Positions 1 to 40,739 of a DNA stretch of 64,000 bases are shown in pieces. The DNA lies in NCBI GenBank assembly GCA_031761405.1, contig JASEVX010000008.1, forward strand, positions 44,355,037 to 44,419,036, read 5' to 3'. The translations under genes and the position numbers were made by a program. This DNA is from Serripes groenlandicus (taxonomy: Eukaryota > Mollusca > Bivalvia > Cardiida > Cardiidae). Numbering within the stretch: the stretch's first letter is position 1; each line of letters begins with the position of its first letter. The notes under the pieces were generated by a model that was not told where the DNA came from, made no database searches, and worked only from the letters and a program-made list of their open reading frames with translations.

Positions 1-750
1 ATTCAGCACTCTATTCAAATCAGTATTCGAGATTCTACATGCTCAGAAAAAAACGATAGCACATTTTCTCCGAATATCGACCTGGCTCGATATTCACATC
101 GATATTCAAATCTGTATTCGCGCTTCTACGTGAGCAGAATGACGATGAAACGTTTTTCCCGAATATCGACCTGGTTCGATATTCAGATCGCTATTCAAAT
201 CAGTATTCGCGCTTCTACATGATCAGAAAGACGAAATCACCATTTCTCGAATATCGACCTGACTCGATATTCCGAACTTTATTCAAAACGGTATTCGCCC
301 TTCATCATGATAAGGAAGACAACATCGAAATTTTCCCAAATATCGACCAGACTCGATATTCAGATCTATTTTCAAATCGGTATTCGCCCTTCGTGATCAG
401 AAAGACAAAATCACAATTTTCTCGAATATCGTCCTGGCTCGATATTCATATCTATATTCAAATCGGCTCGCTTCTATTTGACTAGAAAGACAAAATAACA
501 ATGTTCTCGAATATCGACTTGGTTCGATATTCAGATCTATATCCAAATCGGTATTCGCTCTTATACATGATCAGAAAGATAAAATCACCATTTTCTCGAA
601 TATCGACCTGGATCGATATCATATCTATATTCAAATCGGTATTCGCCCTTCTACTTAATCAGAAAGACGCAATCAGCTTGTTCTCGAAAATCAACCTTGC
701 TCGACATTCAGATGTATATTCATATCGATATTCGTCCTACTAAACAACGA
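1..750. repeat. Minisatellite, ~88-bp unit, about 9 copies
   Basis: Units contain TATTCGCCCTTCTAC, GATCAGAAAGACGAAAT and the inverted TCGACCTGGCTCGA. The TATTCG..TTC landmark recurs near 24, 114, 205, 291, 380, 465, 551, 640 and 726. The array runs off the left edge of the window. The open frames inside are repeat translations, not genes. Confidence 0.9.
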
Positions 751-2615
751 AGGTAAAGTATATTTCAATGCGTAACGGAGTTCACAAATCTGGTGCTGGC
801 TCTATATTCGTTTCAGCTCGTAATTCATATCGGTATTGAATATCGATTACCGAATATCGATCTTCGTGCCAAATTCACATACCTTAATTGGATATGTTGA
901 CTCTTCCAAATCTAAAGCAGGATTGGCTATGGACTCTTCCAAGTGCAAAGCAGGACAAGTCAATTCTAAAAATCAACATTGATAGGGTTTATCCGAACAT
1001 TATATAGGAATGTTATATAGATTCTGTCGGTCGAAAAAGATCGGCGGACATAATTAAAAGCAATACATATCTTTTAATAAAGGCAATTCCTCCTTTTACC
1101 ACACTGTTTTTATGTTAGCTCTGCACACTAAGTTTCCATTATTACCTACAGTTGTGTAGTTTCTTCAAATGATAATGAATTAATTGTAAACAACTTAGCA
1201 GAAATGTACAATGACAGAGTAAAATGTGAATGGTCAGGGAGAGAGGAGGATATATTACCATTGGTTTGATATAACCGGAAAATCCGGAAGTTCGGACGGA
1301 TGATGTCACAATATAGTTTGATATTGACCAATCAGCAGCTGCTTGAGAAACACAAACGTCATATAACAAATCACCAATCAAAATGAAGTATGCGTATAAT
1401 AACACACACTATATTATTTCAGGTAACTGTAAAACTGCCTGTTTACGGACATCCTTTTTTTTTAGTTTTTATAGTGTCTTACATCGCTTTTAACATTGTT
1501 CAGTTATACCACGGCCTTTCCTGACACTGATCAGCGAGTCTGTCGTAATGCTAACACCATAACTTTGAACACCAAGGAGCGAAAGCCATTTGGTCCGTTT
1601 GCTATGACCCGGACGGGACGAACAGCTTAAGTACTAATTGTGTATGCAAAATATATGAATCACGTGAATAATTTACATAATATATTTATACTTAAAACAT
1701 ATCTAACTCAGATTTCACAGACATTGACCGTAACAATTGGGATATAATGTATACATGCACCGTTTTATATCCTTCCATGAATGTGCTAAAATGGACTTAG
1801 TGATGTATATTTCCACATTTTGACATTTAAGGAATTTGCATTGAGGGATGGATGATATAACAATTACATTACTCTTTGCATTTATTCCAAAGTAGACGAC
1901 GCAAAATATACCGTTACAAAACTTGAATGAAACCCCAATATGTCCACGTGTCTTGGATCAAATAAGCATGTTACTTCCCTTGGTTATCATCAAACGCTCA
2001 AGAGTTACTTCCCTTTCAACCATTATTGTTTTGTAATAATTACACACGCTGCAATACTACGCAGAGAAAAAACAACTGTCCAAATGAGTAGCTAGGCTAA
2101 CATGAAGTTGTAGGCCTGATCTTATTGCCTGGTGGATTTTCCTAGAATTACCTACGGACCATTGTAAATGCAAAGCTGGACAAGTCCGTTGTAAAATCAT
2201 CAGAAGGGTTAGGGAAAGAACCAGACATCCGCCCGAAAGAGCGTATAACCAGCGTATGATGCTACTCGTATGACTGACATAGATGTACAAGTCTCTCTGT
2301 AGCTTAGTGATGAAGTTATCCGCGTCAGGATCGCGAGGTTGAATGTTCGAATCTTCGAATGACATAAGAAAAGTAAGTGTATTCTTGCCAAGATTGCCTC
2401 GTAAATCAGGCTCGTTTGCCCATTGCTATAGGGCTGATTGGCATGCTGTTATGGATACGCACATTATGCTCGCCACCAATATTAACTGAACACTTCTATG
2501 GCAAGAGACAAACCGCTAGGTAAACCCAATTGAATTAGTATGTTCGTGTTAGTTTGCTTGTTCGCAGTGTATTTTACTCTGCTTTCAACAGTTATTCAGT
2601 TATATTACTGCGTTT
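751..2615. other. Gene-free stretch with decayed repeats
   Basis: No convincing exon. Fragments resembling SINEs occur at about 1500-1625 (reversed, with GGCCTTTCCTGACACTG). A piece with TGCAAAGCTGGACAAGTCC at 2168-2188 recurs at about 38806-38823. Confidence 0.4.
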
Positions 2616-2619
2616 CCTT

Positions 2620-2826
2620 AGTTTAAACTTATTTATTTTACATCGATTGCGAAACAAGCCTTGGACTTAGATTAATCACTCTCGATGTCTGCTTCCTGGA
2701 GACTTCACCAGTACTCGCGCCGTTTGTGTGGAAAAATCCCAAAGTCGGGACCCGCTCATCACGGGACTCGAACCAGGGACCTTTGATACGAGAGGCCGAC
2801 GCTCTACCTCTGCACCACTGTCTCCT
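2620..2826 (-). mobile_element. tRNA-derived SINE, family 3
   Basis: Read on the minus strand it starts with a tRNA-like head (GGTAGAGCGTCGGCCTCTC, B-box-like GGTTCGAGTCC) and continues into the body seen also at 15300-15507, 25345-25555 and (forward) 52355-52550. Confidence 0.75.
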
Positions 2827-3109
2827 TCCTTGGTAAACTATCGGTACTACTACCTGTATCATTTATCCTGACACCGACATATCAGTTGTTATTATATACC
2901 CACAATACAGATCACTACGGAGGCAATACATTGCCACCATTTTGTGCTATCAATCTTTGGTATGCTCCGACTCGCGCCAAAAGTGGACTATCAGCACGGA
3001 AACGGCATTAACTTATTAGATATGATAGCCAGGGGTTCAGCTGCTGATTAATAGTATATACCGTGGAACTGAAGGCACGTTTAAAGAAGGCATCAGTAAA
3101 CCTCGTGAC

Positions 3110-3290
3110 AAAGTGTTTAGCGGCGGGAATTCGGAACCGGGCGTCCCGGATTCGGTCCCATGGCACGGTGCAGTGTCCTTGGACAAGACGCATTGCATAG
3201 CCTAGCACTTGTTTGTTTACCCAGGGAGCATTCTTCAGTTAACTGTCGCCGCGATGTAACTGAAATAATGTTGAAAATGGCATAAAACAA
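3110..3290 (+). mobile_element. SINE family 2, diverged copy
   Basis: Shares the body GTCCTTGGACAAGACGCATT...CCTAGCACTTGTTTGTTTACCC and the tail GATGTAACTGAAATAATGTTG with copies at 46795, 47119, 50655 and 52005. Confidence 0.6.
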
Positions 3291-3591
3291 AAACAAACAC
3301 ACACACAAAAAGACTCGCTGAACGACGACATCGACCTTTTAAGAAAAAGGTTCAGACAAACAATTTCATGACTTTTGGACCAAAGAATTTTGATATATGC
3401 AAAACAAAATAATAACAACAAAAAGGAAAGAATGACATTAACTGATAGATGGGCAAAAATAACATCTTAATGCCTGACAAGTGAGAGAATGAAAAACTAC
3501 ACCACAACATTTATATTTAGATTCTATTTATTTCATCATTGTTAACCATTGTTAGAAAAATTAAAACATGAAGAGTATCAAAACAAAATAT

Positions 3592-4250
3592 ACTTTAATC
3601 CTTTCCCACATAAAACAAATCTGCAGCAGACGACTTTAACCCTTTCCCACAAACAACACATCTGCAGCAGACGACTTTAATCCTTTCCCACAGACAACAT
3701 ATCTGCAGCAGACGACTTTAATCCTTTCCCACATAAAACAAATCTGTAGCAGACGACTTTAACCCTTTCCCACAAACAACACATCTGCAGCAGACGACTT
3801 TAATCCTTTCCCACAGACAACATATCTGCAGCAGACGACTTTAATCCTTTCCCACATAAAACAAATCTGTAGCAGACGACTTTAACCCTTTCCCACAAAC
3901 AACATATCTGCAGCAGACGACTTTAATCCTTTTCCACAGACAACATATCTGCAGCAGACGACTTTAATCCTTTCCCACATAAAACAAATCTGCAGCAGAC
4001 GACATTAATCCTTTCCCACATAAAACAAATCTGCAGCAGACGACTTTAATCCTTTCCCACATACAACACATCTGTAGCAGACGACTTTAATCCTTTCCCA
4101 CAGACAACATATCTGTAGTAGACGACTTTAATCCTTTCCCACATACAACATATCTGCAGCAGACGACTTTAACCCTTTCCCACATACAACACATCTGTAG
4201 TAGACGACTTTAATCCCTTCCCACATACAACACATCTGTAGCAGACGACC
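3592..4250. repeat. 41-bp minisatellite, about 16 copies, made from a MITE end
   Basis: Units of CCTTTCCCACATAAAACAAA + TCTGCAGCAGACGACTTTAA. Each unit is the terminal ~41 bp of the CCCTTTCCC-type MITE, whose remaining body follows directly at 4250-4445. Confidence 0.93.
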
Positions 4251-4445
4251 TTGAAAACAATCATGCAGAAAGATGGAAAATCTCTATAAATGAAAGTATA
4301 ATTATTGAAACAAATTGAAAACATTGTGGCAAAAGGTGAAATTGCTCGTTTTGAGCAATTTCTTCTTTTGTCACAATGATTTCAAAAGTCGTCTGTGCAG
4401 ATGCGTCAGAATGCGTTTACAGGTGGGAAAGGGTTTACTCATAAA
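4250..4445. mobile_element. CCCTTTCCC-type MITE body attached to the minisatellite
   Basis: Contains GAAATTGCTCGTTTTGAGCA (inner hairpin), GTCGTCTGTGCAGATGCGTC and the distal end GGTGGGAAAGGGTTTA. Its proximal end has been replaced by the 41-bp array. Confidence 0.85.
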
Positions 4446-4584
4446 CGTACACCTGCTAAGTTGGCAGATAAGTACAAAGGGTCTTACTGGATCGTGAAAA
4501 GGACGGACACAAATGTACCCACGGTTTGGATTCTTCAACGTAAACCTAGATTTGGAATAACCGCATAGTTCTTTTTAAATCAAA

Positions 4585-4850
4585 CTTTCTTTTAATGTTT
4601 CTTTCATGTGTGTGTGTATGTTTTCTTTAAGAAAACACTGGGTCTTACATTCTGTTAATGTTTCTTTCATGTGTGTGTGTGTGTGTGTGTTTCTTTAAAA
4701 AAACACTGGGTCTTACATTCTTTTAATGTTTCTTTCATGTGTGTGTGTTTCTTTAAGAAAACACTGGGTCTTACATTCTTTTAATGTTTCTTTCATGTGT
4801 GTGTGTGTGTGTGTTTCTTTAAGAAAACACAGGGTCTTACATTCTTTTTT
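4585..4850. repeat. Minisatellite with (GT)n, ~70-bp unit, 4 copies
   Basis: Units contain TTAATGTTTCTTTCATGTGT, a variable (GT) run and TTTCTTTAAGAAAACACTGG then GTCTTACATTC. Confidence 0.88.
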
Positions 4851-5099
4851 TGTTTGCACATTTGAATGAGCCCTGACAAAATTGAAAGAGTATGGGACTC
4901 GGGATAAGCAGTAAAAAGAAAAACTTGTAACCATGGATATATATTGAGTAGAAAAATAGTACATTCAGCCCCATTTCAACTAGGTATCAATAGTTTACTA
5001 CCAATCTTTTCAAATATCACATTGTTGCTCAACAGATTTCAAAGCACATGACTCTACATACATCTAATCAGGTTAAAACATAACAATATCCTGGAATTC

Positions 5100-5830
5100 A
5101 TGTATGATGAGTAACAGTTCACATGAGTACAAGATAATAAACTTATTAAATATCCGATCCGTGAGTAATATTCATCATGAGTATACTATTTTAAATACAA
5201 TTCATGATAATTCAATTGCATAACATTTAACAGGAGTTTGATATAATAAACACACGATACTATGCACACGACAAGAAAAAAACATCTATCAAGAATATAT
5301 AATAATATACGAAATTCAAACCCAATCCATGAGTAACATTTACACGAGTATAATATTTTGAACATAATTCATGTGCATTCAATGTATAACATTTAACACG
5401 AGTTTGATATAATAAACACGAAAAAAACATGCTTAAGCTATGAGTAGCACGTATCATGTGTATATTATGATGAACATAATTCATGAGCAGTCAGTGTTTA
5501 ACATAACACGAGTTTGATATAATAAACATATTTCATGAGCAGTCAATGCGTTACATTTAACACGAGTTTTTCAAAATATACATAATTCATGAGAAGTCAA
5601 TGCGTACATTCCATACCTGTTCAACATAAAAAAAGCATATTGCATTCAGAGTCCGTCAGTAACATTTATAATAAAGTATATTAATGAATGATATAATAAA
5701 CATAATTCAAGAGCAACCAAAGGATAACAATTAGCAAGAATTTGATATAATAAACGAATTTCATACGCAGTCCATACGAAATATTGAACACGTAACTCTA
5801 ATATACGTATTTCACGAGGACTCCATGGGT
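5100..5830. repeat. Degenerate ~60-bp tandem repeat
   Basis: Phrases such as CATAATTCATGAGCAGTCAA, TAACATTTAACACGAGTTTG and ATATAATAAACA recur about every 60-65 bp with many substitutions. It abuts a MITE at 5836. Confidence 0.65.
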
Positions 5831-5835
5831 AGCAT

Positions 5836-6162
5836 TTAAAGGTGCTGAAAACTCCAGAGATCAACATTTTGAAATGTTGAAACTTTTGCAAACATTGCTA
5901 ATAGAGACAACAAAGTAAGTAATAAATAATTCAAAACTATTTTGCAGTAAATTTTGAAAAAACAGTCAATTAAAAGTCAATGAAAATGTGAAAAATCTGG
6001 CTTACTTGTTATGTCTACCCAGTAAAAATGAAGCATAAATGATCAAGTGAAATGATTACTTAATTTTATCTCAGAAGTAGGACTCTTATATTTCAAGACA
6101 ACTTTTGAAGAGTTTCAAAACTTTCACTTTACTATCTATACTCTGGAGTTCAGCATTTTTAA
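5836..6162. mobile_element. TTAA-flanked MITE, AAAGGTGCTGAA type
   Basis: Terminal inverted repeats AAAGGTGCTGAAAACTCCAG and CTGGAGTTCAGCATTTTTAA. Related over its length to 27726-28075. TTAA is seen at both ends, which suggests piggyBac-type mobilisation (inference). Confidence 0.75.
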
Positions 6163-6327
6163 GGTCAGTATACTGTAGTAAACATATGAGCACTCTATGA
6201 GAAGCAATTGTTTTTTTTTGTGCGCGGTTGTTTTTGTATGATAAAATTACCTTTAAAAAAACACAACTATTATTTCGTATTATATGTTAAAATGTATCTC
6301 GCTGTACATGTATATACACGATAAGTT

Positions 6328-6406
6328 CGATGGTTTCATGCAAAACGGTTGTAACTACATCTTGAACAACATATAGCTACAACTGTTTTGCATGAAGCCA
6401 TCGCAT
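6328..6406. repeat. Short hairpin, ~33-bp arms
   Basis: CGATGGTTTCATGCAAAACG + GTTGTAACTACAT pairs with TAGCTACAACTGTTTTGCAT + GAAGCCATCG across a short loop. A shorter partner copy lies at 34590-34642. It may be a tiny MITE or a precursor-like hairpin RNA. Confidence 0.7.
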
Positions 6407-7435
6407 TGTCTTTTTCACATGCTTACTCCACTGAACACATGTTCATGAAATAATAGGCGAAATCCATATCAAATATCTTCCAGAGCGACATATTGACTTC
6501 ATGCAAAAATGAGATTGAGTCTGGAGAAATAGTTCAATGTTTTCAGACAGAGCACAATTTGTGTTGGGAAAATAAAACCCGCTGGCTTATACAAATGCTT
6601 CTCACATTGTTTAAGATATTGATATATATTATAAGGGCTAATGGTCCTTGATATAAAATTAATGCCCTTCTTTGAATCCAACGTTTTTAAACCAGAAGGT
6701 ATGATTAATTAACCTTTTAATAACCTGAACCCGTCAATATACATGTCCTCCCCTACACTTATTAAAAAAAAATATCTGTTTCTTAGCAATGGAAATACTT
6801 TGGGAAGTGAATCATGGACGACCCAAGATAAACATGCATTATTCACATTCGTGTATTTTCATCGTTGAAATGCTTGTCAGTTACCTCTTCATTATTTTTT
6901 TCTTAAACATTAACCAATTGATAAAACTCCATGTTTACCTACATCATACAATTTGACATCATTGCAACCGCACCAAAACCATGTAAACATAAACTTTGTC
7001 AGAGTCAATTGCATTATTGAAGTTTTGTCAAACAATACAGATTCAGGTGAATCAGATCGTAACGAGCTTTCCCATTTAAAATCAGCATTGTTTGACTTAA
7101 AGGCTTGGTTTCTACAGAGCACCGCTCATTTAATAAAACAACGTAGTTGAGGATTTGACCTGACGAATTGTGTTCATATACACTGCTGATATTCACTCTG
7201 GATGAACTTCTAACGAATGCTAGTCACACTGATAGTTATCAATCATGAGAAAATAATGAATGACCGTTACTCACGACTTCTGGATTGAGAGCCCTCGTCA
7301 TCACCGACAGAGCTCTAGTGGCCCATCAGTCAGCAACTTACATTCACTAGCAGATAATTTAAATATGTAGATTTACGACCGTTACGTTATGTACCAATGT
7401 TATATGAACATATTGCAGGTAAATCATTAAACAAA
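6407..7435. other. Intergenic / 3' flank of the GTPase-kinase gene
   Basis: No exon-like frame beyond the stop at 7436. The 3' UTR must occupy the upper part; no strong polyadenylation signal was recognised. Confidence 0.4.
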
Positions 7436-35684
<28,249 letters not shown>

Positions 35685-35907
35685 TGTATTACTGTTTTAA
35701 TTATTTCTGAATGTACCTTCTATCTGTAAATTTAAAAAAAAAAATCAATCTGACATGTCTTGACAGCTTTTCAACAACAACATTCAGATTTGTTATTGGG
35801 AAAATGATCATATAATGAGGTCTTTTTTTATAATATTTTCCTAGCGATTTTTAAGTTTGAGATATTGTTCATGAATGATACATTGCTTACACCAGGCGTT
35901 CATTGTT

Positions 35908-35925
35908 CCCCCCCCCCCCCCCCCC
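35908..35925. repeat. Poly-C run (18)
   Basis: Uninterrupted C tract in an otherwise AT-rich area, upstream of the coding start of the GTPase-kinase gene. Confidence 0.9.
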
Positions 35926-35940
35926 GTATATTTTTATTTA

Positions 35941-36152
35941 TCTCTTTCAGCGCCGAATTGTTTAAAGTAGACTCTTCCATGTTCAAATTCGGGCGTTTCT
36001 ATTTCACATGTTATAAGAGTTTTGGATTATTTGGATAACTATAAGGCAAACAATGCTGATTTCAGGTGAGACAGCTCGTCACGAGCTGACTCACCTGAAT
36101 CAGTACTGTTTGCAAACAGCTCAATATTGCCTTTGGCGCTGAAAGAGTTAAT
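35941..36152. mobile_element. CTCTTTCAGCGCC-type MITE
   Basis: CTCTTTCAGCGCCGAATTG and CTTTGGCGCTGAAAGAGTTA at the ends. Central CAGGTGAGACAGCTCGTCAC + GAGCTGACTCACCTGA hairpin flanked by GGCAAACAATGC. Confidence 0.92.
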
Positions 36153-36887
36153 GCGTAGAATTATTAAAATACAATAAAAGGATTTAAAATATCACAATAT
36201 ATCCTATAACAAGTAGGACATATTTCCCTTGGGAGAACATCAAGTGGTTTTAGGCTTTACACTTATGTCAACAGCTAAGGTATAATAGCGGCGGTCAGGA
36301 AAGATGGTTTTGGCCCCACATCTTAAATTTACATCGACATAAAATTATATACAGAATAAAACCAATACCACCCACATGCCTGAGCTCATGATCAAGAGTT
36401 GCATTGACTTCAATAGTTTAGACCCAATTAGCTGGTCTTACAGTTCAAACAAGGTCAGACTTTGACTCCTAATCTTATCGAGCGTCACCCAGCCACACAG
36501 GGGCAGTGTGAACATCAGATGCCATGATGATAGGTAACTACACGTATGTCATTTATTACCTCACCAATAACGTTGTGGGACGTTTTCCCGTCACGAAAGC
36601 ACCATAAGGACAGATATTGTTTTATCAAAGTGCTGCATAGATTGACATCGATGGCACACTTAATATAACATTTTTTTTTTCTATTAAAGTTTATATACGC
36701 CATGATTATGCCCGCTAATAACAGACTAGTATTTCGTATTAAAGGTTCAATGGTATTATATACTTCATTTACGCACCCCTTCCCCCAAAAAATATACGTT
36801 TGATATGCACTATTAATCCTTTGGTAGAAGACACTTATCGACTATCTCAAATACTTTTGTAATTATTTCTTTCTTTAGAAGGTCTGC

Positions 36888-37102
36888 AGTAACTCTTTCG
36901 GTGCCGAACTGTTTAAAGTAGACTCTTCCATGTTCAAAATCGGGCGTCCCCATTTCTCATGTAATACAAGTTTTGGACAATTTTTGATGAATAAAAGGCA
37001 AACAATGTAGATTTCAGGTGAGACAGCTCGTTACGAGATGACTCACCTGAATCTGTTTTGTTTGCAATAACCTCAATATTGCCTTTGGAGCTGAAAGAGT
37101 TA
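36888..37102. mobile_element. CTCTTTCAGCGCC-type MITE
   Basis: TAACTCTTTCGGTGCCGAAC to CTTTGGAGCTGAAAGAGTTA; central AGACAGCTCGTTACGAGATG hairpin. Second copy within 1 kb. Confidence 0.9.
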
Positions 37103-38885
37103 ACAATACGTTATAGATTGTAATCGGTGATACAAGGTCTTTCTATCAACGAAACAAGAAAATAGGGGTACATTTAATATCGGGACTTTTGTACATACTA
37201 CTACAGCACACATTTAATTGATTATAAAGTCACAATGCTTTCAACAGTCGTCTGCTGTGAAGGCGTAGAAAGAGACGTTATAGGTAAAGGGTTGAGACGA
37301 TATAATTGTATGTTTAAACATATTTACGAGCGATGATCCAAAAGTTATAACTGTTATGTTATACACTTTGTATATTATGTCTTCCAATGTATGTATATTA
37401 TGTCTTCCAATGTATGTATCTTATGTCTTCTTAATCTTGATAAAGACCAAGTGGTCGAAAATTCGATTATTAAAGAGTTTTAATCATATAAAGGGTTATG
37501 TTATAATTTCGACACGAATCCAAATGTAATGAATTAAATATGATTGTATCACAACACAATTTATGTCTTACATACACGACACACATTTGAATAACTGTTT
37601 GACAAACAAAGATTATTTGAGGTAGGCCACCGCAATAACGTCCTTTTGACGTCTTAATTTGAAGGAGAAAAGGTTCGTATAAAATTATGAAATAATAACA
37701 TATATCACAGTTGTATCTGCACAGTGTACACATTAATATAGCCAGAAACCATTATTAGAGACATATCAGTTCGAATGTTCACCAACATGCGTTAATGTTT
37801 GTGTTCTTATAGAGTAAATCGACAATAACAACATTCCTTTCAATGCCAGAAGTGCCTAGCTTAGGAGGTTGCATTACTTTTAAGCTCATTTTTTTCTGCT
37901 CCAACTATATTAATAATAACTAATGTATACATCGCAAGAAGTCGCTTGGCTCTTGAGCAACTTAAGGGAATTATTTCTTTGAACGATTATTTTGTTTTTG
38001 TCTACCTTGGGATATAGTAGTAAAGTGTAGCAATGTTTCACGTTTTTATTCACCGCCATTTAACATACTTTTTGTTAATGTCTGATCATTTTGAGGGTAA
38101 TCATGTAACGATGAAATTACAATTTGTAATTTGAACAAAATATAGCACTAAAATATGCAATGGTCGTTTTCTTTATCGTCTGTCAGTGTATTTTGGGGGG
38201 GATATTCACGGTTTAAAGCGATACATATGTGTAAAATTACTCTTTGTCCGGCCTATGGGAGATATCGTTTTAACAGTTTATAATCATCCCGTGACATTAT
38301 TTAAAATATTAAGTCACCATAGAATAAAGCATAGTTACACAGATATAATTATATCGGGTGAATTTCATTAAATTGTCTCAACTATTACAGAAGTTAAACT
38401 TTTAAAACTCTCCTCGTGTATTGTGTACGCTTTGACATTCCCTCATTAAAAAAAAGCTGAATTGTCATTGTAATTCAATCCCAGTCTAATATTACCAAAT
38501 ACTATAATACACAATAGAAGACATACAACAGACAATAACAGTTAGACTATAAACAATACCGTCCATAATACCCTAATACACAGAGAAAAACTGCCGGATA
38601 GTCCTCAAAACATGTAATTAATATATTCAATTAATATTTAATTAACCCTCTGATTGGTGGAACCAGTTTTATGAAGCATGTGCCAGCAGTATAGATCCAG
38701 ATCAGTCAGCACACTCGCGCCGTCTGAACATACTTTATTGAGTTGGTAGCCCAACTCAATGGTGTAATATTGATATTCATAACTTTGGCTATGAACTATT
38801 TCAAATGCAAAGTTGGACAAGCCCATTTTTATAAATTCTGCATTAAAAAGGTTAACACCATATAAATGTTGTTCTTAACCACACT
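37103..38885. other. Upstream AT-rich intergenic or first-intron sequence
   Basis: A half copy of a CCCTTTCCC-type MITE at about 37240-37295 (CAACAGTCGTCTGCTGTGAA). Otherwise nothing recognised. A non-coding 5' exon of the GTPase-kinase gene could lie here. Confidence 0.4.
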
Positions 38886-38889
38886 CAGA

Positions 38890-39184
38890 TAATTGATTGA
38901 TTGGGGTTTAACGCCGTTTTTAACAATTTCTCAGTCATATCACGGCGGCCAGTTCACCTATTCATGTGTTTCCTGGTTTTCTCACACCAGTACTCCACAC
39001 AACAATCTTCACAAGCAACTGGCTGCTTTTCCACATAGACTTAGCCCATTGGTGGAAGACAAATGACGCATGTCGCAATGACTTTTGTCAAACGTCGGAA
39101 AGAAAGTTGGCCGAGTCGGGATTCGAACTCACAACCCCTGGATTGACAGCCCGCGTCGTTACCGACTGAGCTACCGGGACTCGA
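38890..39184 (-). mobile_element. SINE family 1, near full length
   Basis: Minus strand starts CCCGGTAGCTCAGTCGGTAA + CGACGCGGGCTGTC with B box GAGTTCGAATCCC, and ends TTAAAAACGGCGTTAAACCC + CAATCAATCAA. Same family as 43278, 54475 and 52990. Confidence 0.9.
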
Positions 39185-39263
39185 CCCACACTCAGATAAG
39201 GATTGACATATACTTATGTCTTCTAGCATGTCGTCCGTACTCAGACGTTTTCGAACAATGGTT

Positions 39264-39612
39264 CACAGGGGTGTAGATTTGCAATAATCCATGTGTTAGC
39301 CGTCTCGTGAGAAAATCAACAGTGTGGACTCTGCGTAAAGTATCGACCCGGATCAGCCTAAGCATGCCACGCAGGCCTACCCGAATAGACACTTTTCGCA
39401 TCCTGTGTATTTTCTGTTTCAGGAATCACTACTCTATACATCTATCCCCCCTAAGACGGAATGTGTCGGCCGGATCAGTCTGCGCGGACAGCGCAGGCTG
39501 ATCTGGTCGATACATTACGCAGATGTCGATCGCCGCAGCTGCATTTTGGGGCATTTTGAGAAAAAAAATGTGTAGGCACGTGCCTACAGTGCCTAAAGGG
39601 AGCTAGGCCCCT
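39264..39612. mobile_element. Composite hAT-like element carrying a GC-rich MITE
   Basis: Outer ends CAGGGGTGTAGATTTGC and GGGAGCTAGGCCCCTG are inverted. Inside lies the MITE core (39300-39530) plus TGTGTAGGCACGTGCCTACA. Flanks GGTTCACA and GGTTCATA may be an 8-bp target duplication. Same composite at 53825-54172. Confidence 0.82.
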
Positions 39613-40009
39613 GGTTCATATATCAACCAAAAACATAGGTACAGACACGAATGAAGGCTTTCTCGTTTCAGTAATGTAATTCTACCCCTTGTCGTACACA
39701 CTCGAGTGTACATGTACATGTACTGCGTTCAGTGAAACATTTCAGTTAGCTCACTCTGAACCGTCCGCTGCGTGTACTTTATATATGCATAAATACATCT
39801 TCTGACAAACTACTGGAAGTGTAGTCCCACTAGTGTTATGCAAATTAAACTTTAAATATTGTCGAAACGTCGAAAGTGTCATTTAGATCCTCAATGATAT
39901 AGGCGCGGCTTGTACGTAAGCGATACGGGCTACATCACACGCAACACCGAACCCCGGATATTTTGCATAATATTAGAATTACAATCAAATGCATACTTTT
40001 TATAGCGTA

Positions 40010-40330
40010 TCATGTTATCAGTTCTCCTGAGATCTTAAGGACACGTGTACGGTTGGATAACGAACAGGGAGGATCCTGATCAGACAGCGCTGAGGCGCAT
40101 ACCAGTCTGGAGATTTTACCCTGATTGCAAAATGCCCGAGGGTCGGTTTTGATGTGACTCATTTCGTCTTCTGCATTGAAGGAGGACGTTGTACTATTAA
40201 ACGTTAGTGTTTGAAATTCTGTCTGATATATCGACCACTTTTTCAAATATTGGATTTGTACAATATCAAAGAATATAACCCCGTCCACGAGAACATGTAA
40301 CCGTTGACCCCTGTGAATTGTGTAGATCAT
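40010..40330 (-). other. Open frame of 106 codons, uncertain
   Basis: A frame from ATG to stop in a repeat-poor stretch upstream of the GTPase-kinase gene. Its composition is not simple (EDEMSHIKTDPRAF, SDQDPPCSLSNRTRV), but I recognise no domain and see no splice partner. It may be chance or a decayed exon. Confidence 0.15.
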
Positions 40331-40525
40331 TACCAGCTTGTAAGTCTGACCGTCTGATCAAGATATGCACTTTTCACATCGTACTTAAACAAAATGTCAA
40401 CTTGTGTATATTCTGATAAGACTGGGCAATAGGACAGGGTACTCTAACCCTACACTGTGAATAATTGCCACCTTGTACCCTTTTCTCACGGATAACTCCA
40501 ACATGGGATAACGCGAATACTTTGG

Positions 40526-40738
40526 TAACTCTTTCAGCGCCAAAGGCAATATTGAACTTTTTGCAAACAATACAGATTCAGGTGAGTCAGCTCGTAACGA
40601 GCTGTCTCACCTGAAATCTGCATTGTTTGGCTGTGAGTTATAGAAATATTCCAAAAATTCCTATAACATTAAAATAGTGTCGTTCGAGTTTGAACATGGA
40701 AGAGTTTACTTTAAACAATTCGGCGCTGAAAGAGTTAA
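40526..40738. mobile_element. CTCTTTCAGCGCC-type MITE
   Basis: TAACTCTTTCAGCGCCAAAG to TCGGCGCTGAAAGAGTTAA. Central GTCAGCTCGTAACGAGCTGT hairpin. Confidence 0.93.
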
Positions 40739-40739
40739 G

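Noticed and set aside
219..743. Two adjacent 80-88-aa frames at the left edge
   Set aside because: They lie wholly in the ~88-bp minisatellite, whose unit happens to lack stops in one frame.
3592..4250. CRISPR-like regular array
   Set aside because: Repeats are contiguous 41-bp units without unique spacers, and the genome is eukaryotic; it is a minisatellite from a MITE end.
6953..7196. Overlapping ~65-aa frames on both strands downstream of the kinase stop
   Set aside because: No domain, no splice context, and CAGGTGAATCAG-like MITE remnants in part of the region.
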